From contig OZ035962.1 of assembly GCA_964034945.1 (NCBI GenBank), positions 49,655,931-49,719,930 of the forward strand: DNA of 64,000 bases. The letters are read 5' to 3'. Below are positions 1 through 11,144 of this stretch, piece after piece. The stretch's first letter is position 1, and each line of letters begins with the position of its first letter. The translations under genes were made by a program, and so were the position numbers. The notes beneath the pieces were generated by a model that was not told where the DNA came from, searched no databases, and saw only the letters and a program-made list of their open reading frames with translations. This stretch comes from Chrysopilus asiliformis. Its lineage: Eukaryota > Arthropoda > Insecta > Diptera > Rhagionidae.

Positions 1-905
1 TATTTATCCTTTCGGGAACTTCCGCGTCAGTTTTGCAAATCTAATACCGGATTCGTAATCAGCAACCCCAAAAACCCCATAATGCCAATTTTTCCGGGGA
101 AGAATGGGAAAAAGGATATTTGTGTTATCCTTACAGAACCTTCCGTTTCGAATTTTGAAAATCTAATATCGGATTCGTGATCAGCGATTCCAAACATAAT
201 GCCAATTTTCCCGGGGAAAAATGAGAAAAAGGATATTTGTGTTATCCTTACAGAACCTTTCGTTTCAAATTTTGAAATTCCAACACCGGATTCGCGATCA
301 GCGACCCCAAAAACCCCATAATGCCAATTTTTCCGGAAAAAAAATTAGAAAAAGGATATTTGCGTTATCCTTACAGGACCTTCCGTTTCGAGTTTTGAAA
401 TTCCAACACCGGATTCGTGATCAGCGACCCCAAAAACCCCATAATCTTAATTTTTCCGGCAAAAAATGAGAAAAAGGATACTTCCGTTATCCTTACAGGA
501 CCTTCCGTTTCGAAATTTGAAATTCCAACACCGGATTCGTGATCAGCGACCCCAAAAACCCCATAATGCCAATTTTTCCGGAAAAAAAATGAGAAAAAGG
601 ATATTTGCGTTATCCTTACAGGACCTTCCGTTTCGAGTTTTGAAATTCCAACACCGGATTCGTGATCAGCGACCCCAAAAACCCCATAATGCCAATTTTT
701 CCGGAAAAAAATGAGAAAAAGAATACTTCCGTTATCCTTACAGGACCTTCCGTTTCGAATTTTAAAATCTAACATAGCTAAAAACCTGCTCCTGGCAACG
801 CAGATCATTTTGCAAAAAACCGCGTCAAAATCGGTCCAGTAGTTTTTGCGTTTTGTAATCTCAAACCAACCAACAAACCAACCAACAAACCAACAAACTT
901 CCATT
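1..905 (-). repeat. 122-bp satellite array inside a Helitron-like repeat
   Basis: About six units of a roughly 122-bp tandem repeat (positions 1-770) run into a flank rich in CAACCAACAAAC (about 860-900). Read on the minus strand, the flank is the leader seen at 34809, 36066, 39068 and 63611: an ATGG start, a TTTGTTGG tract, then a stretch ending ACTACTGGACCGATTTT, followed by the satellite. The satellite core holds AGGACCTTCCGTTTC and GATCAGCGACCCC. The TATATATA start of the other copies is missing, so this copy is truncated near 905. Short open frames across the array are satellite translations. Confidence 0.8.
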
Positions 906-1112
906 TTTAAAAGCTTTTATTTAGCTCGCTATCTTGTTTGTTTGTCTGTTTGTCAGATCAAATCTTGCAACCCAATTTTGACCCACTTCCACTTGTCCGA
1001 TTGACTTGAAATTTTGCACACTTATATAAGTCCGATGACAATACAATATTTTCACTACTTCGTCCTTATAAGGATAACGGTGAGGAATTACTGAAATAGT
1101 ATTTGAATCTAT
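906..1112 (+). repeat. Second satellite-leader family, solo copy
   Basis: The segment beginning GCTTTTATTTAGCTCGC, with TTTGTCTGTTTGTCAG after it and ending in AAGGATAACGG, recurs almost unchanged at 20446-20620, where it leads straight into a variant of the 122-bp satellite. Here only the leader remains. The TGTCTGT tract and layout resemble the Helitron-like leaders elsewhere in the window. Confidence 0.65.
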
Positions 1113-1189
1113 TATAAACAAACGACGGGAAACTGTAGCTTCTTCTATGACCGTCTCCATAGAAGATTTTTCTAATTTTTTGAATCAGA

Positions 1190-1965
1190 TGATTTAAAAG
1201 CACAAGATTGGATACATTTATTCGCATCCAAACCAAATTTGTAATGATACCAACAATATTTATAATTTTTTTGACCTGTCTGTACTATTACTCCTATCTC
1301 GTCTTGTTCTAGAAGAATTGCGACTACTGCTACGTGAACGATTTAAACTTAAATTTTGTAAAAAAGATTTAGGTTCTGAAATTTCACATTTTAACGAATT
1401 AATTTCTACTTTCATTAGGAAATTTTCTGATTTTGAATTAAAATTGTTAATTAAGTTTAAATGGTTTGGATTAGAGGCTTCCCAAATCTTATCTGCTAAA
1501 TCAAGTATCTCCTGTAATACTGTTTTACTAGAACTTACAAGAGCAATATTTAAAGATTTCGGAAGCTTTCTCATCCATAATTTTAACAACAAATCTTGAG
1601 TAACGCTAGAACCAGATAACGAATTTAACATACGATAAAAATGTGATGGTTTTTGATCTCCGATCTCGGAACTTGAAAGAAGTTTTTCCAATTTCCTTTC
1701 TTCACTTTCTGTATAACGACTAATTAGTATTTTTTTTTAATACAGTGTATTTGTTAGATGTTGGCGGATTTTGAATAAAATCTAAAATTGAGAGAATAAC
1801 GTCTTGGCTAAGTGCGGCAAGAATATACTCATATTTTGTCTCTGCTTGGCTTATTCCTTTAGTGTGAAAGTGTGATTCTACAGAAATAAACCATGGAATG
1901 GGACAAGCTGTCCAAAACATTGGTAATTTTACCGAAACCGCGTTTAGTTCTATTATTGTTATCAC
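1190..1965 (-). pseudogene. Ty3/Gypsy-type retrotransposon Gag fragment
   Basis: Two minus-strand frames form a broken Gag. 1965-1720 encodes the N-terminal Gag signature (a VKLP..W start, WF..VE, then TKYEYILAAL and a PP..KY end). 1691-1260 continues with KPSHFYRML and LPKSLNIAL, then an Arg/Ser-rich tail. A frameshift in a nine-A run near 1731-1739 separates them. A further shift near 1257 moves the reading to a Cys/His zinc-knuckle-like stretch (CWYH, then two Cys) ending about 1190. There is no protease, reverse transcriptase, integrase or LTR in the neighbouring sequence. The assignment rests on family pattern knowledge. It is a dead fragment. Confidence 0.75.
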
Positions 1966-2250
1966 TTGGAGTTGTATTTAAATTATCTCCAGCTTCCATT
2001 ATCACTACCTTTTTTTTAGAAATTTAAAATTCACGCTTAATTGTTAATTTAAAATAAAAATAACGAGATCGATAAAATAGTTACGTTAAAATGTGTCTTT
2101 TAGAATGTGAATTGAATGTTTATTTGTGTGCATGTGGAACAAAATCCTATTATACTAAAGGCGCTTATTTCAAAATCGTTTTTCTTAAATAAGTCGACCC
2201 CGCTCCCACTTCTCCCCTCACCAACAAGCTTATTTTAAAAATAATAAAAA
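1966..2250. other. No recognisable feature
   Basis: AT-rich sequence between the Gag fragment and a tRNA-like segment. I found no frame, repeat end or long inverted repeat here. Confidence 0.5.
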
Positions 2251-2252
2251 TT

Positions 2253-2320
2253 GCGGCACATAGGATTCGAACCAGGGACCAATAGCTTGCACCCCAACAG
2301 ACATAGCGATTGAGCCACTC
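2253..2320 (-). repeat. tRNA-like (SINE-type) segment with A and B boxes
   Basis: On the minus strand there is an A-box-like TGGCTCAATCG (2308-2318) and a perfect B box GGTTCGAATCC (2263-2273), spaced as in a tRNA. The T-stem does not pair well and no acceptor stem forms, so this is a tRNA-derived repeat or a decayed tRNA rather than a working tRNA gene. Confidence 0.5.
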
Positions 2321-2499
2321 ACAATTCTGGCATTAGTTGTTTAAATGTATTATAGGTGCAACAAATTAAGCAAACTTTGATCGAAATCATGAATTCAAAA
2401 AAGTGTTTGACGTATTTATATATTCAAAAAATATTATGTTTGACGGGTAAATCAACAGAGTTTTTTAAACGTATTTTCGTCACCGAATTTTTGAGTGAT

Positions 2500-2560
2500 T
2501 GAATAGTGTAGCGTGGAAAAGATTAGCTCCGAGTAAATGTTTCTGTGGGTTCAACTCCTC
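2500..2560 (+). repeat. Second tRNA-like segment
   Basis: TAGTGTAGCGTGG (2504-2516) resembles an A box and GGGTTCAACTCC (2547-2558) a B box, on the opposite strand to the segment at 2253-2320. No cloverleaf could be drawn by eye. A poly-T run follows at about 2571-2584, which would end pol III transcription. Confidence 0.35.
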
Positions 2561-2584
2561 CTGTGGAATTATTTTTTTTTTTTT

Positions 2585-3329
2585 AATTTTTGATTTTATT
2601 GTTTAAATGTTATTCATATATTATAATAACCTTATAGGTTTTAAGGCTTGTGTTCAAAATTTGAGAAGTACTCAACCGATTTGGACGAAGTTTTTAAGGG
2701 CAGACCAACTGCAACACGGGGAAAGCTATGGCCCAATTGCAGATTTTTCAGTTCCATGACAAAATTTGTTTGTTTAAATGATTTTTCGAGGTTTTTCTTT
2801 GTGGTAAATTTGATTTTTGTGAAGCTTTATCGAGTTTTGAATATATTCATTATTGTGACAATAAAAAGTAGGAAGATTTCGAATTGATTTCAATTAGAGA
2901 CGAGAGATGAAAAATACTCCCAATAAAACTGTTGTCTGACGTTTTTATGAAAGAAATCTTTCCTCTAAACTATGTCTTCCCTTCTCCTTGCTGAAACAAG
3001 ATTTTCAAAACTTGCGGATATGGTTTTTAGCAAAAACTATTGCTTTATAGTTTATGCTATAAACCCTTCCGGAGCTTGGAAACGAACAAAATCATTTTAC
3101 ATTGATTTTTCTGTTAAAATGTTCATAGAACTCCAAACTTTAGATTTATTTTGGTCTTTAGAACCTTTTTGGCTCAATTTTCAGAAAATCCTAAAATCTT
3201 TTTTATTTGTATGGGGGAGGGGAAAGCAAATATTCCGATTTTACCTACTGACTAGGGCAAATCAAATTTTTATGTCATGCTAGACACACTACTGTAACTA
3301 ATTTTTTGACCGGCGATTTTTTCTATGCT
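2585..3329. other. No recognisable gene
   Basis: AT-rich sequence. The open frames of 79-103 codons (2648-2887, 2972-3283) match no family I know and lack compositional support. A motif of the GTACTCAACCGATTTGGACG type is common in dispersed insect repeats, so this is probably an old repeat. Confidence 0.4.
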
Positions 3330-3917
3330 TAAACATAACAAAAGCTATAATTGCCTATCTGGCAATCATTGGAGACCCGTATGGTGATATTCGTATCAAA
3401 ATTGGAACAGTTGTACCAAAATTCCATTTTGAAGTCAAACTTTCCAATAAGATTTTTTAAAATTTGTTCCAATTGGATTTTGATGTATGGAAGTTTTATG
3501 TAGAATTATATCCTAAATAACTTTTGTTCTTGCACTTTTTTGATAAGATGCACCGTTTTTGAGGTATTCGCAAAAAACGTTTTCGTTCGTATAGGGGGTA
3601 CCCCCCTAATGGTCCGTTTCTGCCCATTAACGAACTTAGCCTCGCATTTTACGAAAAACGGATCTGTGCAAACTTTCAAGTCTCTAGCTCAATCCGTGCG
3701 CCCGCAATCCGCGCCACAGACGGACAGACGGACAGACAGACAGACAGACAGACGGACAGACAGACGGACAGACAGACGGACGGACATGCAAAATTCAATT
3801 TTTTTTATCATTCTAAACACACTGGTGTAATTCATTTTTGTGTGTGATAACGGGATCTTGGCGTTACAAACGGTAAGGCAAAGTTAATATACCCTTTGGT
3901 TTCACCATACGGGTATA
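3330..3917 (-). mobile_element. DINE/Helentron-like non-autonomous repeat
   Basis: Read on the minus strand, it starts with a short hairpin TTTATACCCGTATGG, then AAAGGGTATATTAAC. A tetranucleotide tract of TGTC/CGTC units follows (3718-3786 on plus), and it ends near a GCCA..TGGC hairpin (about 3356-3376). Two further copies with the same order of parts lie at 26851-27378 and 46747-47304. The palindromic start, internal microsatellite and 3' hairpin are the known layout of DINE-1/Helentron elements. Confidence 0.7.
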
Positions 3918-4299
3918 AAAATAATAAAAAATCTAAAAAATCTAAGGAATGGTCAATTCGATGTGAAAAATAATAAATTTGATTTCACAATTTTACTCAA
4001 ATAAATCATCAAGTTTTTCATTAAAACGTATGTAAATAACTTAGTTTTTCAATACTCTGCCGTTGTTGGAAATTTGGCTTTAATGATTAATTATAAGCGC
4101 AAATTTTGACAAAGCTATTATTATATTGTATTAATTTATGAAATTTTGAGGTATTGAAAAAAAAACAATTGTTTGGTTTTTGGTAACACTCTAAAGGAAT
4201 AAAAATATTTAAATCACTTTGCCTGAGGAGTGAAAAATATTTACATTTTTAAAATTGAAATATCAAATATTTAATTGAAAGAAATTTTGTGAAAATAAA
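3918..4299. other. No recognisable feature
   Basis: AT-rich sequence between the DINE-like repeat and the 24-bp tandem repeat upstream of the Helitron ORFs. It could contain the unidentified 5' end of the Helitron. Confidence 0.4.
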
Positions 4300-4416
4300 A
4301 TAGTTTAGTGCTGTGACAATAAAATAGTGTAGTGTTGTGACAATAAAAGAGTTTAGTGTTGTGACAATAAAAGAGTTTAGTGTTGTGACAATAAAATAGT
4401 TTAGTTTTGTGATAGT
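4300..4416 (+). repeat. 24-bp minisatellite, about 4.8 copies
   Basis: Units of the form ATAGTTTAGTGTTGTGACAA plus TAAA repeat every 24 bp with few changes. The array lies about 280 bp upstream of the Ulp1-like ORF, within the probable 5' leader of the Helitron. No function is visible. Confidence 0.8.
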
Positions 4417-4691
4417 TGGAATTATCTTGCTTTGCAGTACTGGTTGGTAAATAATATTTTAATTACTTCGTTTTAGCATATTCTGATAACTTTTTTCTCC
4501 CATAAATTCGAATTTTAATTCATTTCAACATGAAAAATACAAAGGTTTTATCAAGAACTTGAATTACGTGGTCTATTCTTGCTGAGCGAATAAAGACTTG
4601 ATAAAAATGTTAGGAGACGACACTTTTTTTACCACTGGTAAATCTTTAACCACAGATGGTTTAAAAATTAGAAATTAAATACACGTTACAG

Positions 4692-5456
4692 ATGAGACTT
4701 AATCTTTCAGAGAATCATTCAAAATATTTATCATTGATAAATAATAATCACACAGCATGGATAACAGATGATGTCATAACGGACACCCTCTACATCATAA
4801 GCCGTGGCCGATTGGTGTCTATAACTGATACTATGGTTTGGTCGGGTATCTATCAAGCCATGAACTTCGGAGGAGACCGTTTAAAGGTTCAAAACAATCA
4901 CGAAAACTATATGACGGAAACATGGAGGAGACAATTTCAATTATTTGAGGGTCAAGTAGAATCTATGACAAAACCAATGGAGAATGGACGTCGTGGAGAC
5001 CGTATCCATGTCAATTTCAACAGGCCGATATTTCAGGACAGTGATGGGCGTCGTCTTTTCCTTTTGCCAGTAAATTTAAATAATAGACACTGGGCACTTG
5101 CTACGTATAAAGAAGGTACTGAGTATTTTGACTACATTGATAGCATTGTATCTAGCCGAAACTTGGATACTTTGTACAGTCATTTACTGCAACTTTGGGC
5201 TAGAAAAGTTAGTGGGCACTCTAGCTTAACCATGCGAGTACGTTCAGATGTTGCAATAAAGCAAGATGCTTACAATTGTGGCATCCACGTATTGATAAAC
5301 GCGGAGCTGGCGGTGGCAGATTGTTCCACTTACATTGGTCGAAATTTTAATATGAAAAAAGAAAGAACTAGATTTTGGAATATTTTGATTCGCCATGAGT
5401 TGAGCAGGATAAACTTCAAAGACTTTCACAACAAAATTGCAGTGCCGAAAATATGA
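4692..5456 (+). CDS. Ulp1/C48-like cysteine protease ORF of the Helitron
   Basis: This 254-residue intact frame has the signature of Ulp1/SENP (clan CE) proteases. A WITDDVI segment near residues 23-29 fits the substrate-side start of the fold. His133 sits in NNRHWAL, Asp150 in YFDYIDSI, Gln191 and Cys196 in KQDAYNCGIHVL, giving the His-Asp-Gln-Cys order. Family members remove SUMO-like modifiers or process viral and transposon proteins. The stop codon overlaps the ATG of the next frame (ATGA, 5453-5456), which encodes the Helitron Rep-helicase, so the two probably belong to one element. All four catalytic positions are kept while the downstream frame is broken. It could be translated alone or joined by frameshift. 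The substrate is unknown. Confidence 0.8.
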   Translation: MRLNLSENHSKYLSLINNNHTAWITDDVITDTLYIISRGRLVSITDTMVWSGIYQAMNFGGDRLKVQNNHENYMTETWRRQFQLFEGQVESMTKPMENGRRGDRIHVNFNRPIFQDSDGRRLFLLPVNLNNRHWALATYKEGTEYFDYIDSIVSSRNLDTLYSHLLQLWARKVSGHSSLTMRVRSDVAIKQDAYNCGIHVLINAELAVADCSTYIGRNFNMKKERTRFWNILIRHELSRINFKDFHNKIAVPKI

Positions 5457-7237
5457 TTGTTCATGAAAGTGTGGCTACCGAAAGTGAAAGAAAAAATAAT
5501 ATTGTCAAAAAGGAAGTGGACGACAAAGTAATTCTTTCCTTGAATAATGTTGAAAGTCCAGGATGGCAACAATTTTTAGTATTTATTCGCTCAAAAAAAA
5601 TCAAGGCAATGGCAAAACTTTTGATAGCCGAATGGGTTCAATCGTTACCAGGTGCTTTCCAAAATAACATTCTTCTCCTTTCACCTACAATATTTGATGA
5701 GAATTTCTTATTTGTTAAACCGCTCCATGACACCGGCAAATTCACATACGACTTAGCCGTGTTACCATTATTTTATGAACCGTCACACTACCTTTGTGTT
5801 ACGTACCAACGAGATTACAAATGTAAGGTTCATGCAACTTATGATCTTGTTGTAACTAAAACCTTAAGAACATTTCTGTTGTCAATTGGAAAACATCTGT
5901 ATGGTAAATCCGTGCGAATAACCGTTTCTCTCAAAAAGGACACAGATTCCGAAACAGTCGGAAATAATGACATAAATCGTTATTTTTGTCACAAAATTTA
6001 CCAAATATACAACGGGTGTACCACTTTGTTTCCCGTGTTAGAAGCAGACATTTCCAAAAATCCTTATCTCGTAACTCGACCCAAAATTGTCAAAAACACT
6101 GCCAAGAAGCACAAAAAAAGCTTATCCGATCAAGAAGACGAGCAACACCGTCCTAAAATTAATAAGATACGTTGCCTAGATTCATCTCCACAATTAAATC
6201 CGGGAATTCAATCTAAAAATATAGATCCGCAGCAACGAACATACGGTGTGGAAAAAGCTAAATCAAAGAATTCTATGCGTTTATATAAAGCGGCAAAAGT
6301 TGGCAACCCACTACCCAACTCCTTGACGTTAGGAATTTTTGGTGCCAAAATCTGCCAATATTGCGGAGCTATTATGTTTTCTATGGAAACAGCCAAGTGT
6401 TGTCGTGAAGGAAAAGTACAGTTGCCGTGTATAGAAATTGAACAATACCCAGAACCGTTGCGTTCTCTCTACATGGGTACACATCCGAAATGTAAAGAGT
6501 ACATACAACATGCCCGAATGTACAATAATTATATGGCGTTTGCGTCCACTTGTTTTTCACGCCGTTCCGATTTGAGCAAAAGAGGAGTGCCAGTAGTTAC
6601 CGTACAAGGGAAAATGATGCACCGTCAGTCTCATCTGTTTCCACACGGAACCCACGAACCTGCTTTTGCGCAATACTTTTTCTATGATGTAGATACAGCT
6701 GCAGAAAAAAAGGCTACAAATTCAAGAACTATATTTGGTGTCAATTTAGACAAAGAGCTTTTAAAAGAACTTGATGATATGCTACGATCTGAAAATAAAC
6801 TCTGTTCGGCTTATATGATGGCTTTTGAAGTGTACAAACATGGCATAACAAATATGCGTATGACAATTCTTTCAAACAGGGACAAAACAGCGACAAGAAT
6901 TTTAAATAGGACTACTCATGAAGGAAGGTTAAATGCACCGATTTTGAAAGATTGCTTGGCAGTTATCTATAGAGAAGAGGACTTAATGAAATTTAATGAT
7001 CAATATGTAATTGTAACTCCAAGAATGCGTGGTGCCACTGATGCTCCTTTTAACATTCTCCCTCATCATAATCCAGACGTTCGCCCACTATGTTATCCTC
7101 TTCTTTTCCCAAGGGGAGAACAAATATTTCACAGTCATATTCCTTTGGTAGATGTGGCAATGATCCGAAAGCGAAAAAAATATGGCGCAATTGATGACTG
7201 TGGAGATGAGGCAGAATACGATGAAAAAAAAAGATAG
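5453..7237 (+). pseudogene. Helitron Rep-helicase, N-terminal part
   Basis: 594 codons. Residues 1-210 match no family with certainty. About residues 300-335 hold a Cys-rich finger (QYCGAIMF, then CC, then GKVQLPC), the zinc finger typical of Helitron proteins. The Helitron-like N-terminal domain follows (about 390-570), ending in CYPLLFPRGEQ. The frame dies after a nine-A run at 7224-7232. The downstream frame (from 7182) carries on with the expected Rep sequence, so one indel in the run split the gene. ATG at 5453 overlaps the upstream protease stop. This part is expected to help load the Rep nuclease on DNA. Confidence 0.85.
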
Positions 7238-8264
7238 TGATAATGACGATGATCAACTCGCTTATCGCACCATTAAGCGAAAATTTGCGTCCAGGCGTGA
7301 TGTGATCAATTACTATTTGCAACAACGCCGCAAAGATAATCATCATTTCCTTTTTGATACTGGAAAGCTAGGGCAGCAGTATTTAATAGATGAGTATTTA
7401 GCATGTGAAAGCGATCGTTTAAACTACGTGCGACTTCTTCACCAAAAAATGAGATCGGCTCTGAAAAGTGATGTTTTCGAATACCTCGAAAAAACCTATG
7501 CTGCAAAGAAAGTAAAACTAGGCAAACATATTCCTCTTCCATCCACTTTCATAGGAGGTCCTGCATATCAGGCGCACCTCTTCCATAACTGCTCTGCTCT
7601 TTTCACCGCCCTTGGTCGCCCCACATGGTTTATCACTTTTACCGGAAATCCAAACTGGCCTGAAATCAAAGATAACCTCTTGCCAGGACAGTCGCCATAT
7701 GATAATAGTCCATTAATAGTACGGGTTTTCAAACAAAAGGCGGACTTATTCATGCGAGCCATTAAAGAAGGTGCAATGGGAGAAGTGGTAGCTTTCGCTT
7801 ATCACATAGAGTTTCAAAAAAGAGGCATGCCACATTTGCATCTCCTTCTTTCAACAAATATAAAAATAAACATAGCTGAAGAACTAGACCAATGGGTGTC
7901 GGCGCGTTTGCCACTAATACCGAACGCAGGAGACTCAGATAGTGGGAAGAAACAGAAGTATTACGATCTGGTGACAAGGCATATGATTCACGGCCCATGT
8001 GAAACTTCAAGTGGTAGTGATCCTTGGCCATGCCGAAAAGACAAAATAAAAATGAAGTGCAAAGGAAAATGTTCTAAATGGTTTCCTAAAGATTTCTCAG
8101 AGCAAAGCGTACTAAGTGGAAAAGACCGAATGATGGACGACAGCATGTATTTCACTCACGAATCGCTACTAATCAGCATGTGGTTACACATAATCCATAT
8201 CTTCTTATGCTGGTTGAATCGCACTGCAATGTTGAGTACATTAATTGTCCTGATTCTTCAATAA
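7182..8264 (+). pseudogene. Helitron Rep nuclease region (HUH motif)
   Basis: The frame carries FITFTGNPNWPEI (Rep motif 1 region) and RGMPHLHLLL with the metal-binding HUH pair at His218 and His220. Rep nucleases of this class nick one strand for rolling-circle transposition. True coding enters from the previous frame at about 7233. It leaves near 8160-8165, where a frameshift diverts the reading; the catalytic Tyr motif lies in the next frame. The residues after about 8165 in this frame are therefore not genuine. Two indels in one gene make the copy inactive unless they are sequencing errors. Confidence 0.85.
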
Positions 8265-9469
8265 TTTATCTTTTTAAGTACATTAATAAAGGATCCGACC
8301 AAGCACTAGTCGAAATGAGAGAAGAGCAAGCTAATGCAGCCTTCGCAAAGGACGAACCTTTGATTATTGATGAGTGCGCACAATATGAACAGCTTCGATT
8401 CATGACGTCCTGCGAAGCAGCTTATCGAATAAATGGTTACCCACTTTTTGGAATGTCACATACTGTACATGAGCTCAAAATACACGAACCCGGTAAGGAA
8501 TTTATAGCCATAATTGAAGGAGAGGAGGAACAGGCTCTTGTCAGGGCGCAGAGGAGGGAAAGCACATCCATGTTGACCGCGTATATGAAACTTTGTAAAG
8601 ATGGTGATACCAAATCAAAACAGCTCTCTTATCTTGAAATACCAATTCATTATTCATGGAATAAGAAAAAGTTTGCATGGTGTACTAGAGCTAGGTTAAT
8701 GTCCATGGTTACCCGTATACGCTGGGTAGACATAAGAAAGCAAGAATTATATGCAATTCGAGTTCTTTTGTACAGAACAAAAGGAGTAGAAAGTTTTGAA
8801 TTTTTACGGACGGTAAATGGTAGGATATACGACACATTTTATAAAGCAGCGGTTGCAAAAGGGTTCATGACGGATGATATAGAATGGGACTTGGCCTTAA
8901 ATGAAGCGTGCAAATTTCAGCTTCCTGCTGCTTTGCGCCGTACATTTGCTGTAATTATGCTAAATGGATCCAATACCGACTTTCATGCACTCTGGGAAAA
9001 GTACAAAGAATTCATGATCGATAAGCACCCTACAAAATCGATCATATACTTGGAACAAAAGGCACTGCAACACATTGCTCACATCCTCCAGCAAGGCGGG
9101 AAAACTTTGCTTGACTTTGATTTACCATCGTTCAATAAAAGCTTTTTGGATGTAGTAGACGCCGCAGAAACGGTACAAACTGCGGCAAATAACTTCCAAT
9201 CAGCTTACAGTATGATGAATTCAGAGCAGAAAGAGGTTACGGACTTGTTTTTAAGTGCACTAGATAAACCAAAAACCGATTCTTCCCGTTGGTTCTTTTG
9301 CCAAGCATCAGGCGGCACTGGAAAAAGCTTCTTATTTAATGCCATCATCGATGCATGTACAGCAAAGTCCAAAAATGTTATTGCTGTTACTTCCACCGGG
9401 ATAGCTGCCCAACTGTTGAAAGGAGGTCGCACTGCTCATACTGCGTTCAAACTGCCACTTGATTTAAAC
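8165..9469 (+). pseudogene. Helitron Rep end and Pif1-like helicase start
   Basis: After the frameshift the protein resumes with THNPYLLMLVE and the Rep tyrosine motif YLFKYINKG (about 8267-8293). The helicase follows, with Walker A GGTGKSF at 9311-9331 and TGIAAQLL just after. The open frame reaches 9544 only by running into the hAT insertion; genuine codons end at 9469. Helitron helicases are SF1B enzymes of the Pif1/RecD type that unwind DNA during strand transfer. The rest of the helicase continues at 11153 in the same phase once one 8-bp target duplication is discounted. Confidence 0.9.
9462..9469 (+). repeat. hAT target-site duplication, left copy
   Basis: ATTTAAAC lies directly before the CAGTGGTTCCC terminus and is repeated exactly at 11145-11152 after the other terminus. 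Eight bases is the hAT family duplication length. Confidence 0.95.
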
Positions 9470-11144
9470 CAGTGGTTCCCAAACTATTTTGGCCCACGGA
9501 CCCCTTTTCATAGTCAAAACTTGCCCACGGACCCCTTTTCATAGTCAAAACTTGCCCACGGTGAAAAACTACATAAATGCATAATAGAAAAATTACAAAT
9601 TTAACTTTAATGTCTTGAATGGTAAATGATGATGTAAAAATAAAATATAAATAAAACATTTTCTTGAAGAAGTGTTTATTGAATCTCCGCCGAAGACGCG
9701 GCATTTTATATTCGCGGCTCGTTTGCCAACGTTCCTGTATGTTCGGCCGAGGTCTCTAACGTTCTCGTGTGCAGATCTCAAACATTCTCGAAGCGTTCAC
9801 GCCAGATCTCGAATAGGGATGCAACATCGTTCATAAAACCTCGATATATCGAAAATCGACGTTTTTTTTAAGGCGACATCGATGTCAAAAAACATCGTCC
9901 TGAAAACATTGTTTTTCCGATGTTTTGAAAAAGTTAAATTTAATAAATAATTTAGCCACCTGGCGGATGCTCTACTGTGGGTGGAGTGCACTCAGGTAGA
10001 ATTAACACGGTTTTAATTCTTCTTATAAGTTGAACCACCAAAAACCCATTAGTTTTCGAGATATTCGCAAAAAAAATAATTTTTTTGAAATACCGGCATA
10101 TCTTTATAACGGAGTTCTAGTAAAAGACATAAATGTAGCAAATTTTATTGTCTGCAAGTTTTGTAATACATAAGACTACTGGAAAATGGTTAGTTTCGGA
10201 ATAAATCGCAAAAAACCGCATAGTTTTTAAAAAGCCGCCGTTTTGGTTACTTCCGGTTAACGGATTTCCACATCAGGACCAAACTTCTCTGTAAAATTTC
10301 ATGGCTAGCTCTGGTATTTTTTGTGAAATCTTGTAGAAAGATGGAACCGAAAATTGATACCAAAGAAAATTTAAACAAATCTTTGAGTGGCTATATTAAA
10401 TCTATCTAAAAACTAGTCCCTCTAGTCCTAAAATTAGTTTCTCTACTAATTTTATAAAGAGTAATGTTCTAACATCGTAGATAACAACATCGATACCTCG
10501 ATATATCAGTCTGTTCAACATCGAGGTTAAAACTCGATATTTTTCAACGTTGGCATCCCTAATCTCGAATGTCCTTGCAACTTCTTACCCGTGGACCGTT
10601 ACAATATCAAAAATTTTATTTGCAACAAACCACTGTTAATTATAATAAAAATTGAATGCTGCAATGTAACGCTCTCTTGAATTAATTATTTGAGATGTGA
10701 GGATAAAATTTCATGCAAATGTCACATATTGTGTAGGTACTCATTTTGTACCAATTAATTCACAACAGAATATAATAATACAGTAATGTAATGTAAGTAC
10801 AGTAATTCCAAACATTCGCGGATTTGGTTATTCGCAGAAGTAAACAAATTAAACAAAAATATAAAATAGTAAGCTATAACTTTTAGGGTGCATTATATTA
10901 AATAATAAAACCCAATATGTCTAACTATAAATATTTTAATTAGGACGTAAAATTTATTCATTGTTATTTATTTTAACTTCCATATTAATAAAAATGTGTC
11001 ACAATTTTTTTATTTCATATTAAACCTTGCGCGGACCCCCTGACGTTGTTCAGGGACCCCCAAATCAATTTTAATTTTCCACGGACCCCCTGAATGATCC
11101 CGGGGACCCCTGGGGGTCCGTAGGGACCACTTTGGGAACCACTG
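9470..11144 (+). mobile_element. Non-autonomous hAT element in the helicase gene
   Basis: The 1675-bp element has inverted ends CAGTGGTTCCCAAA, a common hAT terminus, and perfect 8-bp duplications. It carries no transposase frame. Its left end holds a tandem duplication of a GGACCCCTTTTCATAG segment (about 9496-9560), with a GTGGGCAAG-type motif on the minus strand. It splits the helicase exactly between Walker A and Walker B. A second hAT sits inside it (9814-10561). An inverted copy is at 16361-18030. Confidence 0.93.
9814..10561 (+). mobile_element. Nested hAT-like MITE inside the larger hAT
   Basis: The 748-bp element starts TAGGGATGCAACATCG and ends CGTTGGCATCCCTA, with 8-bp duplications ATCTCGAA at 9806-9813 and 10562-10569. 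CGATATATCGA-type palindromic motifs lie just inside both ends. No coding capacity. The copy in the inverted arm is 16930-17685. Confidence 0.88.

Noticed and set aside
1190..1965. Complete endogenous retrovirus or LTR element
   Set aside because: Only a Gag fragment is present; no pol, env or LTRs.
2253..2320. Functional tRNA gene
   Set aside because: B box is perfect but T-stem and acceptor stem do not pair.
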